Assembly (NCBI GenBank): GCA_017518705.1
Contig: JAFWUC010000032.1
Span: 1 to 37,129, forward strand
Source of the DNA: Clostridia bacterium
GTDB lineage: Bacteria > Bacillota_A > Clostridia > Christensenellales > Aristaeellaceae
Direction of reading: 5' to 3'
Length of the DNA: 37,129 nucleotides
A program made the translations under genes and the position numbers. Shown here piece by piece: positions 1 through 7,472 of the stretch. Each line of letters begins with the position of its first letter. The stretch's first letter is position 1. A model generated the notes under the pieces. That model was not told the DNA's origin. It saw only the letters and a program-made list of their open reading frames with translations, and searched no databases.

Positions 1-220
1 CACGGGCCAGAACGGCCTGAACCAGGCGCGAGTGTTCATGGACGTGACGAAGCTGGACGGCATCGTGCTCACCAAGCTGGACGGTACCGCCAAAGGCGGC
101 ATCGCGCTGGCGATACGCCGGGAACTGGACCTGCCGGTAAGGTACATAGGCGTGGGCGAGGGGCTGGACGACCTGCAGCCCTTCAACGCCGAGGAATATA
201 TAGACGCCATATTCGGCTGA
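1..220 (+). CDS. ftsY: FtsY, signal recognition particle receptor (C-terminal end only)
   Basis: This is the 3' end of the SRP receptor GTPase, which docks ribosome-SRP complexes at the membrane for co-translational insertion. The open frame enters at base 2 and reads [12 protein letters not shown], then [16 protein letters not shown], the TKLDG nucleotide-base recognition motif, and then [17 protein letters not shown] near the C-terminus. All three stretches are characteristic of the FtsY NG domain, as opposed to Ffh, which would continue into an M domain after this point. The protein ends at the usual place for FtsY. The 5' part lies outside the window. The next gene starts 46 bases downstream behind its own strong ribosome binding site, with no terminator seen between them. 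Confidence 0.95.
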   Translation, partial: TGQNGLNQARVFMDVTKLDGIVLTKLDGTAKGGIALAIRRELDLPVRYIGVGEGLDDLQPFNAEEYIDAIFG

Positions 221-266
221 ACCTGATCGGGAACGATAAAATCGAACATATACAGGAGGTCCCATT

Positions 267-1232
267 ATGAAATTAAGCGTGTTTACGGTACTTTTGCAGG
301 ACAGGCCCTTTGACGAGGCGTGCGCGTACCTGGCGTCCAGGGGCGTTCAGGCGGTGGAGATCGGCTGCGGAGGTTTCCCGGGCAAGGCCCACTGCGACCC
401 CAAGAAGCTGCTCAAGGACCCCGCGAAGATCGACGCGCTGAAGGCGACGCTCGATAAGTACGGCCTTGAGATCGCCGCGCTGTCTGCCCACGGCAACCCC
501 GTGCACCCCAATAAAAAGCTGGCGAAAATGTACCACGAGGACTTTGAAAACGCGGTGCTGCTTGCCGAGAAGCTGGGCGTGGACACGGTGGTGGGCTTTG
601 CGGGCTGCCCCGGCGGAAGCCCCCAGGACAAGACTCCCAACTGGGTCACCTGCCCCTGGCCGGACGATTTTACCGAGATCCTCAAGTATCAGTGGGACGA
701 GGTGCTGATCCCTTACTGGAAACAGGAAGTGGAATTCGTAAAAAGCCACGGCGTAAAGAAGATCGCCTTCGAGATGCACCCGGGTTTCTGCGTGTACAAT
801 CCCGAGACCCTGATGAAGCTGAGGAACGCGGTGGGTCCCGTCATCGGCGCGAACCTGGATCCCAGCCACCTGTTCTGGCAGGGCATCGATATCGCCTATG
901 CCATCCGCTACCTTAAGGACGCCATCTACTACTTCCATGCCAAGGATACCAAGATCGATCAGTTCAACAGCCTGACCAACGGCGTGCTCGACACCAAGCA
1001 CTACGGCGACGAGCTAAACCGGTCCTGGATATTCAGGACAGTGGGCTACGGCCACGACGCGGGCGTGTGGAAAGAGATCTTCTCCGCGCTCAGGACTACG
1101 GGCTACGACGGATACATTTCCATAGAGCACGAGGACAGCCTTATGAGCGTGCCGGAAGGGCTTAACAAGGCCATAGACATACTCAAGCAGACCATGATGT
1201 TCGAGAAGAACGGCGCGATGTGGTGGGCATAA
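267..1232 (+). CDS. sugar phosphate isomerase/epimerase, xylose isomerase-like TIM barrel
   Basis: A 321-residue cytoplasmic protein of the AP-endonuclease-2/xylose-isomerase-like TIM barrel superfamily. Candidate metal ligands sit at the ends of successive strands: E169 in FEMHPGF, D198 in NLDPSH, H224 in YFHAKD and E287 in SIEHED. This is the classic E-D-H-E pattern of sugar isomerases and epimerases. AGGAGG lies eight bases before the ATG, fixing the start. The stop codon TAA overlaps the next start by one base (TAATG), so the nucleoside phosphorylase gene is probably translationally coupled to it. The exact sugar cannot be told from sequence; these proteins often act on inositol-type or keto-sugar substrates. 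Confidence 0.85.
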   Translation: MKLSVFTVLLQDRPFDEACAYLASRGVQAVEIGCGGFPGKAHCDPKKLLKDPAKIDALKATLDKYGLEIAALSAHGNPVHPNKKLAKMYHEDFENAVLLAEKLGVDTVVGFAGCPGGSPQDKTPNWVTCPWPDDFTEILKYQWDEVLIPYWKQEVEFVKSHGVKKIAFEMHPGFCVYNPETLMKLRNAVGPVIGANLDPSHLFWQGIDIAYAIRYLKDAIYYFHAKDTKIDQFNSLTNGVLDTKHYGDELNRSWIFRTVGYGHDAGVWKEIFSALRTTGYDGYISIEHEDSLMSVPEGLNKAIDILKQTMMFEKNGAMWWA

Positions 1233-2536
1233 TGAGCATAACAGAGCTGCTTTACAAAAAACGCTTCGGCGGCGAGCTTTCTTCCGAGGAGATACGCGCC
1301 TTCGTGCAGGGCGTGACCAGGGGCGAGTTCGCGGACTACCAGATCTCCGCCATGCTGATGGCGATCGCCATAAACGGCATGACCGCACGTGAGACCGTGG
1401 ATCTCACCATGGAGATGGCGCAGTCCGGCGACATGCTGGACCTTTCGCCTATATCGGGCGTAAAGGTGGACAAGCACTCCACCGGCGGCGTGGGCGACAC
1501 CACCAGCCTGGTGCTGGTGCCGCTGCTTGCGGCCTGCGGCGTGAAAGTAGCCAAGATGAGCGGCCGCGGCCTGGGCTTTACCGGGGGCACGCTGGACAAG
1601 CTGGAGAGCATACCCGGCCTCAGCATCAGCATGGATACCGACAGGTTCATGAAAGTGGTGGACGAAAGCGGGCTGGCGATAATCGGCCAGACCGCCCAGC
1701 TGGCGCCCTGCGACAAGGTGCTGTACGCCCTGCGCGACGTCACCTCCACCGTGGACGTGATGCCGCTCATAGTCAGCTCTATTTTAAGCAAAAAGCTGGC
1801 TGCCGGCGCGGACGTGATCGTGCTGGACGTCAAGACGGGTTCCGGCGCCATGATGACCACCGTGGACAAGGCCATGGAACTGGCCAGGACCATGGTGGAC
1901 ATAGGCAACCGCACGGGCAGGCGCTTCGCGGCGCTGGTCACGGACATGAACCAGCCGCTGGGCAGGTACGTGGGCAACGCGCTGGAGGTCGAGGAGGCCA
2001 TAGACATCCTTTCTGGCCGCACGTGCGGCGAGCTCAAGGAAGTGTCGCTGCAGCTGGGCGCCCAGATCCTGCGCTTAAGCGGTAAGGCTAAAGACGCGAA
2101 AGAGGGCTACGAGTTGCTTTCAAAGGCGCTTGACGAGGGCCTGGGCCTTAAGAAGCTGGCGGAAATGGTCAAAAACCAGGGCGGCGATCCCGAAGCGGCT
2201 TACAACACATCGCTTTTGCCCAAGGCGGACAGGACCGAGGAACTGCCTTCTCCCAGAGCGGGCTATGTCACAAGGATCCACACCAATATGATCGGTTACG
2301 CCGCCAAGGCGCTGGGCGCGGGCAGGGAAAAGAAGGAAGATCCCATCGATCCCGCTGCCGGGCTCATAATGCGGGTGCGGCTGGGCGAAAAAGTGGAAGA
2401 AGGCCAGAGCCTGGCCACCTTGATGGAGGGCAGCCTGTCCAGGACGGAGGAAGCGAAAAAGCTGCTTCTGGCCGCCATAGAGATCGGCAGCGAGCCCGCT
2501 GAAAAGCCGGAACTGATCTACGGGGTAATTGAGTGA
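1232..2536 (+). CDS. pdp: pyrimidine-nucleoside (thymidine) phosphorylase
   Basis: This enzyme splits pyrimidine nucleosides with phosphate to give the free base and (deoxy)ribose-1-phosphate, for nucleoside salvage. The 434-residue protein has the expected family length. It shows KHSTGGVGD at residues 81-89 (phosphate binding) and the family signature SGRGLGFTGGTLDKLE at 110-125, followed by the large alpha/beta domain and a C-terminal swivelling domain. The frame is open slightly further upstream to a GTG at 1220, but the ATG at 1232 overlaps the preceding stop and starts at the family-typical MSITELLYKKR, so it is chosen. Its 3' end overlaps the next gene by four bases (GTGA). It could be called deoA instead; the pyrimidine-specific Pdp form is more usual in this group. 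Confidence 0.93.
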   Translation: MSITELLYKKRFGGELSSEEIRAFVQGVTRGEFADYQISAMLMAIAINGMTARETVDLTMEMAQSGDMLDLSPISGVKVDKHSTGGVGDTTSLVLVPLLAACGVKVAKMSGRGLGFTGGTLDKLESIPGLSISMDTDRFMKVVDESGLAIIGQTAQLAPCDKVLYALRDVTSTVDVMPLIVSSILSKKLAAGADVIVLDVKTGSGAMMTTVDKAMELARTMVDIGNRTGRRFAALVTDMNQPLGRYVGNALEVEEAIDILSGRTCGELKEVSLQLGAQILRLSGKAKDAKEGYELLSKALDEGLGLKKLAEMVKNQGGDPEAAYNTSLLPKADRTEELPSPRAGYVTRIHTNMIGYAAKALGAGREKKEDPIDPAAGLIMRVRLGEKVEEGQSLATLMEGSLSRTEEAKKLLLAAIEIGSEPAEKPELIYGVIE

Positions 2537-3354
2537 AAGCACGCTTAAGCCCGTGGCTCAAGGCGCTTATCGGCGCCGCTCTGACCCTGACCGCCCTGTG
2601 GGGCGGCAAGGAACTGGCCAAACTGCTGGTGGGGAGCCGGTTCGCGGAGGGCACAGACCCAGGGACCCTTTCCGGTGCGGCGAGGCAGGTCTACCTGTAC
2701 TTTGAGAGCGTCACGTCGGTGATGGCGTACATGCTGGGGCTGACGGTGTGCCTGTTCGTACGGGACACGGTCGGCAAAGACGGCAAAAGCGCAAATTTGC
2801 GGCTGCTGATGCTGCTACCGGCGGGCGTCATGCTGGGCGCGGGGCTGGTCAAACTGCTTATAGACCTGGACGTGATACGCCGGGAAAAAGCGGCGCCGGA
2901 AGCGGGCGCGTACATTGCGCTCGTACTCATCCCCCTGCGCTGCTGGTTAAGGGAGCTGCTTTGCAGGAACGTGCTGCAGAAGGGACTGTCCGGCAAAAAC
3001 AGCATTTTGGCGACCGCGGTCAGCGCGACAGTTTCCGCGCTCATGTTCGTACTGATACCCGGCAGGCTCAGCGTCACCGGCGCGGCAAACGGCCTGCTGC
3101 TGGGGCTTATCGGCGCCTTGGTGTACGATAGAACCGGGTTGTGGATGCCCATGGCGCTGCTGGATACGGGCTTCTGCCTGGGGGTGAGCCTGGACGGGTT
3201 CATAAACAGGAGCTCGCTGTACAGAGTAGGGGACGAGATATTCAGCGGGAACCTCTCGCTCATATACGACGGGCTGGGGCTTACGCTGATACTGGCTGCG
3301 ATGACGGCGCTTCTGATCATTTCAAGGAGACCGAAAAAGAAGATACGCACATGA
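2533..3354 (+). CDS. CPBP-like polytopic membrane protein, probably lacking protease activity
   Basis: A 273-residue protein with roughly seven or eight hydrophobic segments (for example around 10-24, 60-76, 90-112, 125-137, 158-176, 184-197, 203-220 and 248-264). Its arrangement resembles the CPBP/CAAX prenyl-endopeptidase-like family. Motif 1, normally EExxxR, is RELLCR at 140-145, so the first glutamate is arginine. The FxxxH motif and the final His/Asn motif are not recognisable (ALMFVLIPG; MPMALLDTG). If the family is right, catalytic residues have been lost. The GTG start overlaps the preceding stop and the stop overlaps the next start (ATGA), so it sits inside a translationally coupled run. 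The family call is an inference from layout and one partial motif. Confidence 0.5.
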   Translation: MKARLSPWLKALIGAALTLTALWGGKELAKLLVGSRFAEGTDPGTLSGAARQVYLYFESVTSVMAYMLGLTVCLFVRDTVGKDGKSANLRLLMLLPAGVMLGAGLVKLLIDLDVIRREKAAPEAGAYIALVLIPLRCWLRELLCRNVLQKGLSGKNSILATAVSATVSALMFVLIPGRLSVTGAANGLLLGLIGALVYDRTGLWMPMALLDTGFCLGVSLDGFINRSSLYRVGDEIFSGNLSLIYDGLGLTLILAAMTALLIISRRPKKKIRT

Positions 3355-4238
3355 AAAAACTTTTGTTTATTGTGAACCCCACCGCGGGGAAAAAGAGGGT
3401 CGCCGGCAGCCTGAGCGAGATACTGCGCATATTCTGCGCCCACGGCTTCGCGCCCACGGTGCTCATGACCGAGAGGAGCGGCCACGCGGTGGAACTGTGC
3501 CGCGACAACGCAGAGGGCAACGAACTCGTAGTGTGCGCGGGGGGCGACGGCACCCTGAACGAGACCATAAACGGGCTGCTGGCCTGCGGCGCGGACGTGC
3601 CGGTCGCGTACCTGCCCTGCGGCACTACAAACGATCTGGCCAGCACGCTGGGGCTGAGCACCAACCTGCTCTCCGCCGCGAAAGACGCGGTGGAAGGCGA
3701 CGACAGGAACCTGGACATAGGCAGTTTCAACGGCCGCAATTTCGTGTACACCGCCTCTTTCGGAGCGTTCACGAAGGCCAGCTACGGCACTCCACAGAGC
3801 GTGAAGAACGCGCTGGGCCACCTGGCCTACGTGCTGGAGGGCGTGAAGCAGTTGGGTTCGCTCAAGCCTACGCACGTGAAGATCGCCACGGAAAAAGAGG
3901 AGCTGGAGGGGGACTATCTGTTCGGCTCGGTGTCCAACACCACGTCCCTGGGCGGGATAATCACCATAGACAAGGAACTGGTGATGCTGGACGACGGGGA
4001 ATTCGAGCTTATGCTGGTGGAAATGCCACACAACGTGCTCGATTACTCCAAGCTGCTCACCCAGATATCCGCCGCCAAGTTCGGCGACATGATACACCTG
4101 TCTTCCGCCGCGTCCATAAACATGGAAATGACCGAGGACACCGACTGGACGCTGGACGGTGAGCTGGAAAAAGGCGAGACCCTGTTCGAGATAAAGAACC
4201 TGCATAACGCGGTGAGGATAAAGGTGCCCCGCAAGTGA
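3351..4238 (+). CDS. diacylglycerol/lipid kinase family protein (DgkB/YegS/BmrU type)
   Basis: A 295-residue soluble lipid kinase that would phosphorylate diacylglycerol or a related lipid at the inner membrane face. It opens with MKKLLFIVNPTAGK, the conserved N-terminal strand-loop. It carries GGDGTLNE at 64-71, the nucleotide-binding and catalytic motif, then PCGTTNDLA, the second conserved loop. The C-terminal half (TTSLGGI to WTLDGEL) fits the beta-sandwich lipid-binding domain. The start is taken at the ATG that overlaps the preceding stop, since the longer open frame upstream lies inside the previous gene and shows no conserved sequence. It is the last gene of this plus-strand run and is followed by a strong stem-loop. 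Phospholipid recycling is the likely role. Confidence 0.88.
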   Translation: MKKLLFIVNPTAGKKRVAGSLSEILRIFCAHGFAPTVLMTERSGHAVELCRDNAEGNELVVCAGGDGTLNETINGLLACGADVPVAYLPCGTTNDLASTLGLSTNLLSAAKDAVEGDDRNLDIGSFNGRNFVYTASFGAFTKASYGTPQSVKNALGHLAYVLEGVKQLGSLKPTHVKIATEKEELEGDYLFGSVSNTTSLGGIITIDKELVMLDDGEFELMLVEMPHNVLDYSKLLTQISAAKFGDMIHLSSAASINMEMTEDTDWTLDGELEKGETLFEIKNLHNAVRIKVPRK

Positions 4239-4256
4239 CCCGGATCCGCGAGGTAT

Positions 4257-4303
4257 AAAGCAAGCCCGGAAGATATCTTGTCTTCCGGGCTTGCTTTATT
4301 TTA
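4257..4303 (+). terminator. intrinsic terminator between convergent operons
   Basis: A perfect 17-base-pair stem (4257-4273 with 4281-4297) and a 7-base loop, followed on the plus strand by ATTTTA. It lies between the lipid kinase stop and the galE stop of the opposing operon. The T-rich tail is on the plus side; on the minus side the stem may still act as a 3' end for galE. Confidence 0.85.
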
Positions 4304-4315
4304 CGAAAACAGAGG

Positions 4316-5326
4316 TTATCTGTATCCCTTCGGGTTCTTTCTCTGCCAGTTCCAGCCGTCCCGCACCATTTCCTCTATGCCGCGGGAGGCTTTCCAGCCC
4401 AGTAGCTTCTCCGCCTTGGAGGGGTCGGCGTAGCACTCGTCCAGGTCGCCCGCGCGCCTGGGACCGATGACGTAAGGTATCTTCACGCCGTTGACCTTCT
4501 CGAAGGCTTTGACCATGTCAAGCACGCTGTAGCCCGTGCCGGTGCCCAGGTTGATCGCCTCGCAGCCGCTGTGGGAAGAAGCGTATTCAAGCGCCTTCAC
4601 GTGGCCGTCCGCCAGATCGCACACGTGCAGGTAATCCCTTACGCCGGTGCCGTCGTGGGTCTTGTAGTCGTTGCCGAACACGGTCAGGTGGTCCCTCAGG
4701 CCCACCGCGGTCTGGCAGATGTAGGGCATGAGGTTGTTGGGGACGTCGTTGGGGTCCTCGCCTATCATGCCGGAGGAATGCGCGCCTACGGGGTTAAAGT
4801 ACCTGAGCAGCACGCAACTGAGCTCCGGCTTGGCTTTGGCGGCGTCGCGGATTATCTGCTCGCTCATGTACTTGGTCCAGCCGTAGGGGTTTATGCACTC
4901 GCACCGGGCAGTCTCGGTGAGGGGCATTTTATTGTCCCCGGCGTATACGGTGGCGGAGGAGGAGAAGATAAGGTTCTTGACGCCCGTCTCCAGCATGGCT
5001 TCGATCACCGCTATGGTGGAAGTCAGGTTGTTGCGGTAGTACATGAGGGGCTTGGCTACGCTCTCGCCCACGGCTTTGTGGCCCGCGAAGTGGATCACGC
5101 CGTCTATGCGGTTCTCCCGCATTATCCTGACCAGCAGTTCCTTGTCCTGGGCGTCGCCCTCTATGACGGTGAATTCCTTCCCGGTCAGCTGTTTGACGCG
5201 CCTTAGCGCCTCGGGAGAGGAATTGTTGTAATTGTCCAGGGTGACTGCGCCGTAGCCGTTTTCCAGCAGGCTGATCAGTGTGTGGGACGCGATGTAGCCG
5301 GCGCCGCCGGTCAGAAGGATGTTCAT
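4316..5326 (-). CDS. galE: UDP-glucose/UDP-GlcNAc 4-epimerase
   Basis: An NAD-dependent short-chain dehydrogenase-type epimerase of 336 residues that interconverts UDP-glucose and UDP-galactose, and often the N-acetyl forms. It has the Rossmann start MNILLTGGAGYIASH, SSSATVYAG with the catalytic Ser/Thr, YGWTK at 148-152 as the YxxxK catalytic pair, LRYFNPVGAH and RDYLHVCDLA. One oddity is that the third glycine of GxxGxxG is alanine (A13), where GYIGSH is normal. It is the last gene of a minus-strand operon and overlaps the kinase gene by four bases. With the upstream nucleotidyltransferase and kinase it makes a complete salvage route to interconvertible UDP-hexoses. Confidence 0.95.
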   Translation of the reverse strand: MNILLTGGAGYIASHTLISLLENGYGAVTLDNYNNSSPEALRRVKQLTGKEFTVIEGDAQDKELLVRIMRENRIDGVIHFAGHKAVGESVAKPLMYYRNNLTSTIAVIEAMLETGVKNLIFSSSATVYAGDNKMPLTETARCECINPYGWTKYMSEQIIRDAAKAKPELSCVLLRYFNPVGAHSSGMIGEDPNDVPNNLMPYICQTAVGLRDHLTVFGNDYKTHDGTGVRDYLHVCDLADGHVKALEYASSHSGCEAINLGTGTGYSVLDMVKAFEKVNGVKIPYVIGPRRAGDLDECYADPSKAEKLLGWKASRGIEEMVRDGWNWQRKNPKGYR

Positions 5327-6387
5327 AGTCTGGCTGCCTCCTCAGAAATAATACCGCGTATCTTTTCGAAATTGTCTTCGGTGTCCTGTACGAGCTTAAG
5401 CTGCGTGCGGCACCTTACCAGGTTGTGTTCCGGGTAGGCGGTGGAGAAGTACACGTCGCCGCTCAAATAGTCGGTAAGGAACCTGGCGCCGCACTCGTAT
5501 GTCATAAGGTATCCGCCCCAGGGGAGCGTGTCGATCTCGTCACCGGTGAGCTCGCCCGCGCAGGCGGACAGAAAACCGCCCGCGAACCCCCGGTACATGT
5601 CAAGGTCCAGCCTGACCAGGGACAGGTCCTGTTCGTCCTCCTTGCCGGTGGTGGCTCCGGAACGGATGCAGTCCCCGAAATCGTTGCCCGCCAGGCCCGG
5701 CATAATGGTGTCCAGGTCGATCACGCATACGGGCGAAAGGGTCTTTTCCTCCAGCAGCACGTTGTTTATCTTGGTGTCGTTGTGGGTGACACGGGTCTTG
5801 AGCTGCCCGGCAGCCTGCATGTCCAGCATTATGGCGGCGTTCTTCCGGCGGGACATATATGACTCGAACTCGGGCCTGACCGTTTTGAGACGGCCGAATT
5901 CATCCTTTTCGGCGGCGGCCTCCAGGTCATTCAGGCGCTTGACGGTGTCGTGGAAGCGGGGGATCGTTTCACCGAGTTTCCCGGCGTCAAAGCCGCCCAG
6001 CAGCCGCTGGAACTCGCCGAACGCCCGCCCGCAGATGCCGAGTTCCTTGGGGGAGGACGCCTTTTCCAGGCTTACGCCTTCCACGTATTCGTACAGGCGG
6101 AAACAGCCTTCCGGGCAGCTGAAGTATTTGCCGCCTTCCCGGGTGTTAAGGAACCTGAGCGTGGACGCGCCGATCCCGGTCAGGTATCCGGTCACGGCAA
6201 AAATGTTGTTCATCAGCAGGTCCACGTTCCTGAACACGTTGGTGTTTATGCCCTGCAGCACGTACTTGCGCGCTTCTGACGTGACGACCAGGTATGTGCG
6301 GTTTATATGGCCGTTGCCCAGTTTTTCGCAGGACAGCGCGCGCCCTTCTATCGGGAAGGCTTCCGCGATCTCAAGCAGTGTCATCAT
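5323..6387 (-). CDS. aminoglycoside-phosphotransferase-fold anomeric sugar kinase (NahK-like)
   Basis: A 354-residue kinase of the APH/choline-kinase fold. It has an N-terminal small lobe with NGHINRTYLV and KYVLQGIN, then the catalytic loop THNDTKINNVLL (H202, N203, D204) and VIDLDTIMPG (D224, D226, magnesium binding). The HNDTKxNNVL plus IDLDTxMPG combination is typical of bifidobacterial-type N-acetylhexosamine 1-kinase, which phosphorylates GlcNAc/GalNAc at C1. It lies between a nucleotidyltransferase and galE with four-base overlaps on both sides, which matches the logic of the lacto-N-biose/galacto-N-biose salvage pathway (kinase, uridylyltransferase, epimerase). No lacto-N-biose phosphorylase is in the window. 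The substrate (GalNAc, GlcNAc, galactose or another sugar) is an inference. Confidence 0.8.
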   Translation of the reverse strand: MMTLLEIAEAFPIEGRALSCEKLGNGHINRTYLVVTSEARKYVLQGINTNVFRNVDLLMNNIFAVTGYLTGIGASTLRFLNTREGGKYFSCPEGCFRLYEYVEGVSLEKASSPKELGICGRAFGEFQRLLGGFDAGKLGETIPRFHDTVKRLNDLEAAAEKDEFGRLKTVRPEFESYMSRRKNAAIMLDMQAAGQLKTRVTHNDTKINNVLLEEKTLSPVCVIDLDTIMPGLAGNDFGDCIRSGATTGKEDEQDLSLVRLDLDMYRGFAGGFLSACAGELTGDEIDTLPWGGYLMTYECGARFLTDYLSGDVYFSTAYPEHNLVRCRTQLKLVQDTEDNFEKIRGIISEEAARL

Positions 6388-7331
6388 CTGTTCCTTTCCG
6401 GCAGCACGGAGCCGTCAAACAGGTCGTTCGGGTACGCGCCCGAATCCTTCAGCTGCTGTATGCCGCGGCGCGTCTTTTCCACGTCCGCCTGGTAGGTGAG
6501 CCCGAACCATTTTTCTTTCGTGGGCAGCACGCTGAAGCGCGCCTTGCCTTCCGAAATGAGCCTCTGGGGCAGGGAAGGCAGGTAGTACTCCTTTTTAAGG
6601 GGATTCTCGCCAAGCTCGTTCTCAAGGAAGGCGTGGAAGCCTTTTTTGAGCTCCGCGAACACGCCTTTTCTGAAGATCCAGAAGTTGAGGCTCACGATGC
6701 TGTCGCCGGAGAGGGGATAAAAGTCCTTGTCGTTCTCGGTGAAGACCGCGTCCGCACCCATCTGGCTGATCTTGGTGCGCTCGGTGATGCCGGTAAGATA
6801 GCCGTTTTCGTCCGTCTCGCACACGCCGCGGGCTACGGAACCGTTGGGGGTCATGGTGTTGCGCAGGCGGTAGCCCACCATGGCGTTAAGGCAGGGATCA
6901 TTTTCCCCGTCCAGGAAGCGGGCGGCCCTTTCATACGCCTCGCGGCCGTAAAAATCGTCCGCGTTTATGCACACGAAGCCGTCCGGCACCTCGTTTTCGG
7001 CGCACAGCGCCGCGTGGCCCGTGCCCCAGGGCTTGACCCGGCCTTCAGGCACGGTGAAGCCTTCGGGCAGGTAGCTTTCCGGGGTCTGGAAAGCGTATGC
7101 CACTTCTATAAACCTTTCCCAGCGGCCGCCGACGCCTTCGTGGAAGGCGTCAAGGCTGTCGGGTTTGATCACATAAACCACTTTTTCGAAGCCCGCCCGG
7201 CAGGCGTCGAACACGGAGTAGTCGATTATCATCTGGCCCAGGTCGTCCACGGGGGTGACCTGCTTGGCGCCTGCTTTTCCGCCGAAGCGGCTGCCCAGCC
7301 CCGCGGCCATTATTACCAGCGTTTTTTTCAT
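6384..7331 (-). CDS. NDP-sugar nucleotidyltransferase
   Basis: A 315-residue GT-A-fold nucleotidyltransferase that would join a sugar-1-phosphate with UTP or another NTP. It shows MAAGLGSRFGG at the N-terminus (the nucleotide-binding GxGxR loop, K within GGKAGAK), GTGHAALCAE (uridine-binding type loop), and INADDFYG with the metal-binding aspartates. The ATG is preceded by AAGGAG eight bases away on the minus strand. It is the first gene of the minus operon and overlaps the kinase gene by four bases. Length and motifs fit monomeric sugar-1-phosphate nucleotidyltransferases and not a galT-type HIT-fold uridylyltransferase. Together with the kinase it is expected to yield the UDP-sugar that GalE epimerises. 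Confidence 0.82.
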   Translation of the reverse strand: MKKTLVIMAAGLGSRFGGKAGAKQVTPVDDLGQMIIDYSVFDACRAGFEKVVYVIKPDSLDAFHEGVGGRWERFIEVAYAFQTPESYLPEGFTVPEGRVKPWGTGHAALCAENEVPDGFVCINADDFYGREAYERAARFLDGENDPCLNAMVGYRLRNTMTPNGSVARGVCETDENGYLTGITERTKISQMGADAVFTENDKDFYPLSGDSIVSLNFWIFRKGVFAELKKGFHAFLENELGENPLKKEYYLPSLPQRLISEGKARFSVLPTKEKWFGLTYQADVEKTRRGIQQLKDSGAYPNDLFDGSVLPERNR

Positions 7332-7359
7332 TGGAACGCTCCTTGATATTGATAAGAAT

Positions 7360-7365
7360 ATTGTA
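7360..7365 (-). promoter_or_regulatory. probable -10 element for the nucleotide-sugar operon
   Basis: On the minus strand TACAAT (one mismatch from TATAAT) lies about 28 bases before the nucleotidyltransferase start. I do not see a clear -35 at 17 bases; the upstream stretch is T-rich. It is divergent from, and only about 66 bases away from, the plus-strand promoter of the pectin cluster, so one regulator could serve both. Confidence 0.5.
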
Positions 7366-7407
7366 CCACAAAAAACCGGGCGAAAAGCTATGAAATTGTA
7401 AATAAGC

Positions 7408-7436
7408 TTGCCAGAGGCACAAGACTTTCATATAAT
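7408..7436 (+). promoter_or_regulatory. sigma-A-type promoter of the pectin cluster
   Basis: TTGCCA (7408-7413), a 17-base spacer and a perfect TATAAT (7431-7436). The first start codon of the cluster follows at 7473 behind GGGAGG. The short leader and ideal spacing make this the likely start of the whole 7473-13513 transcript. Confidence 0.8.
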
Positions 7437-7472
7437 TAATCTCATGATCAATCTCGGGCGGGAGGCGGAAAC

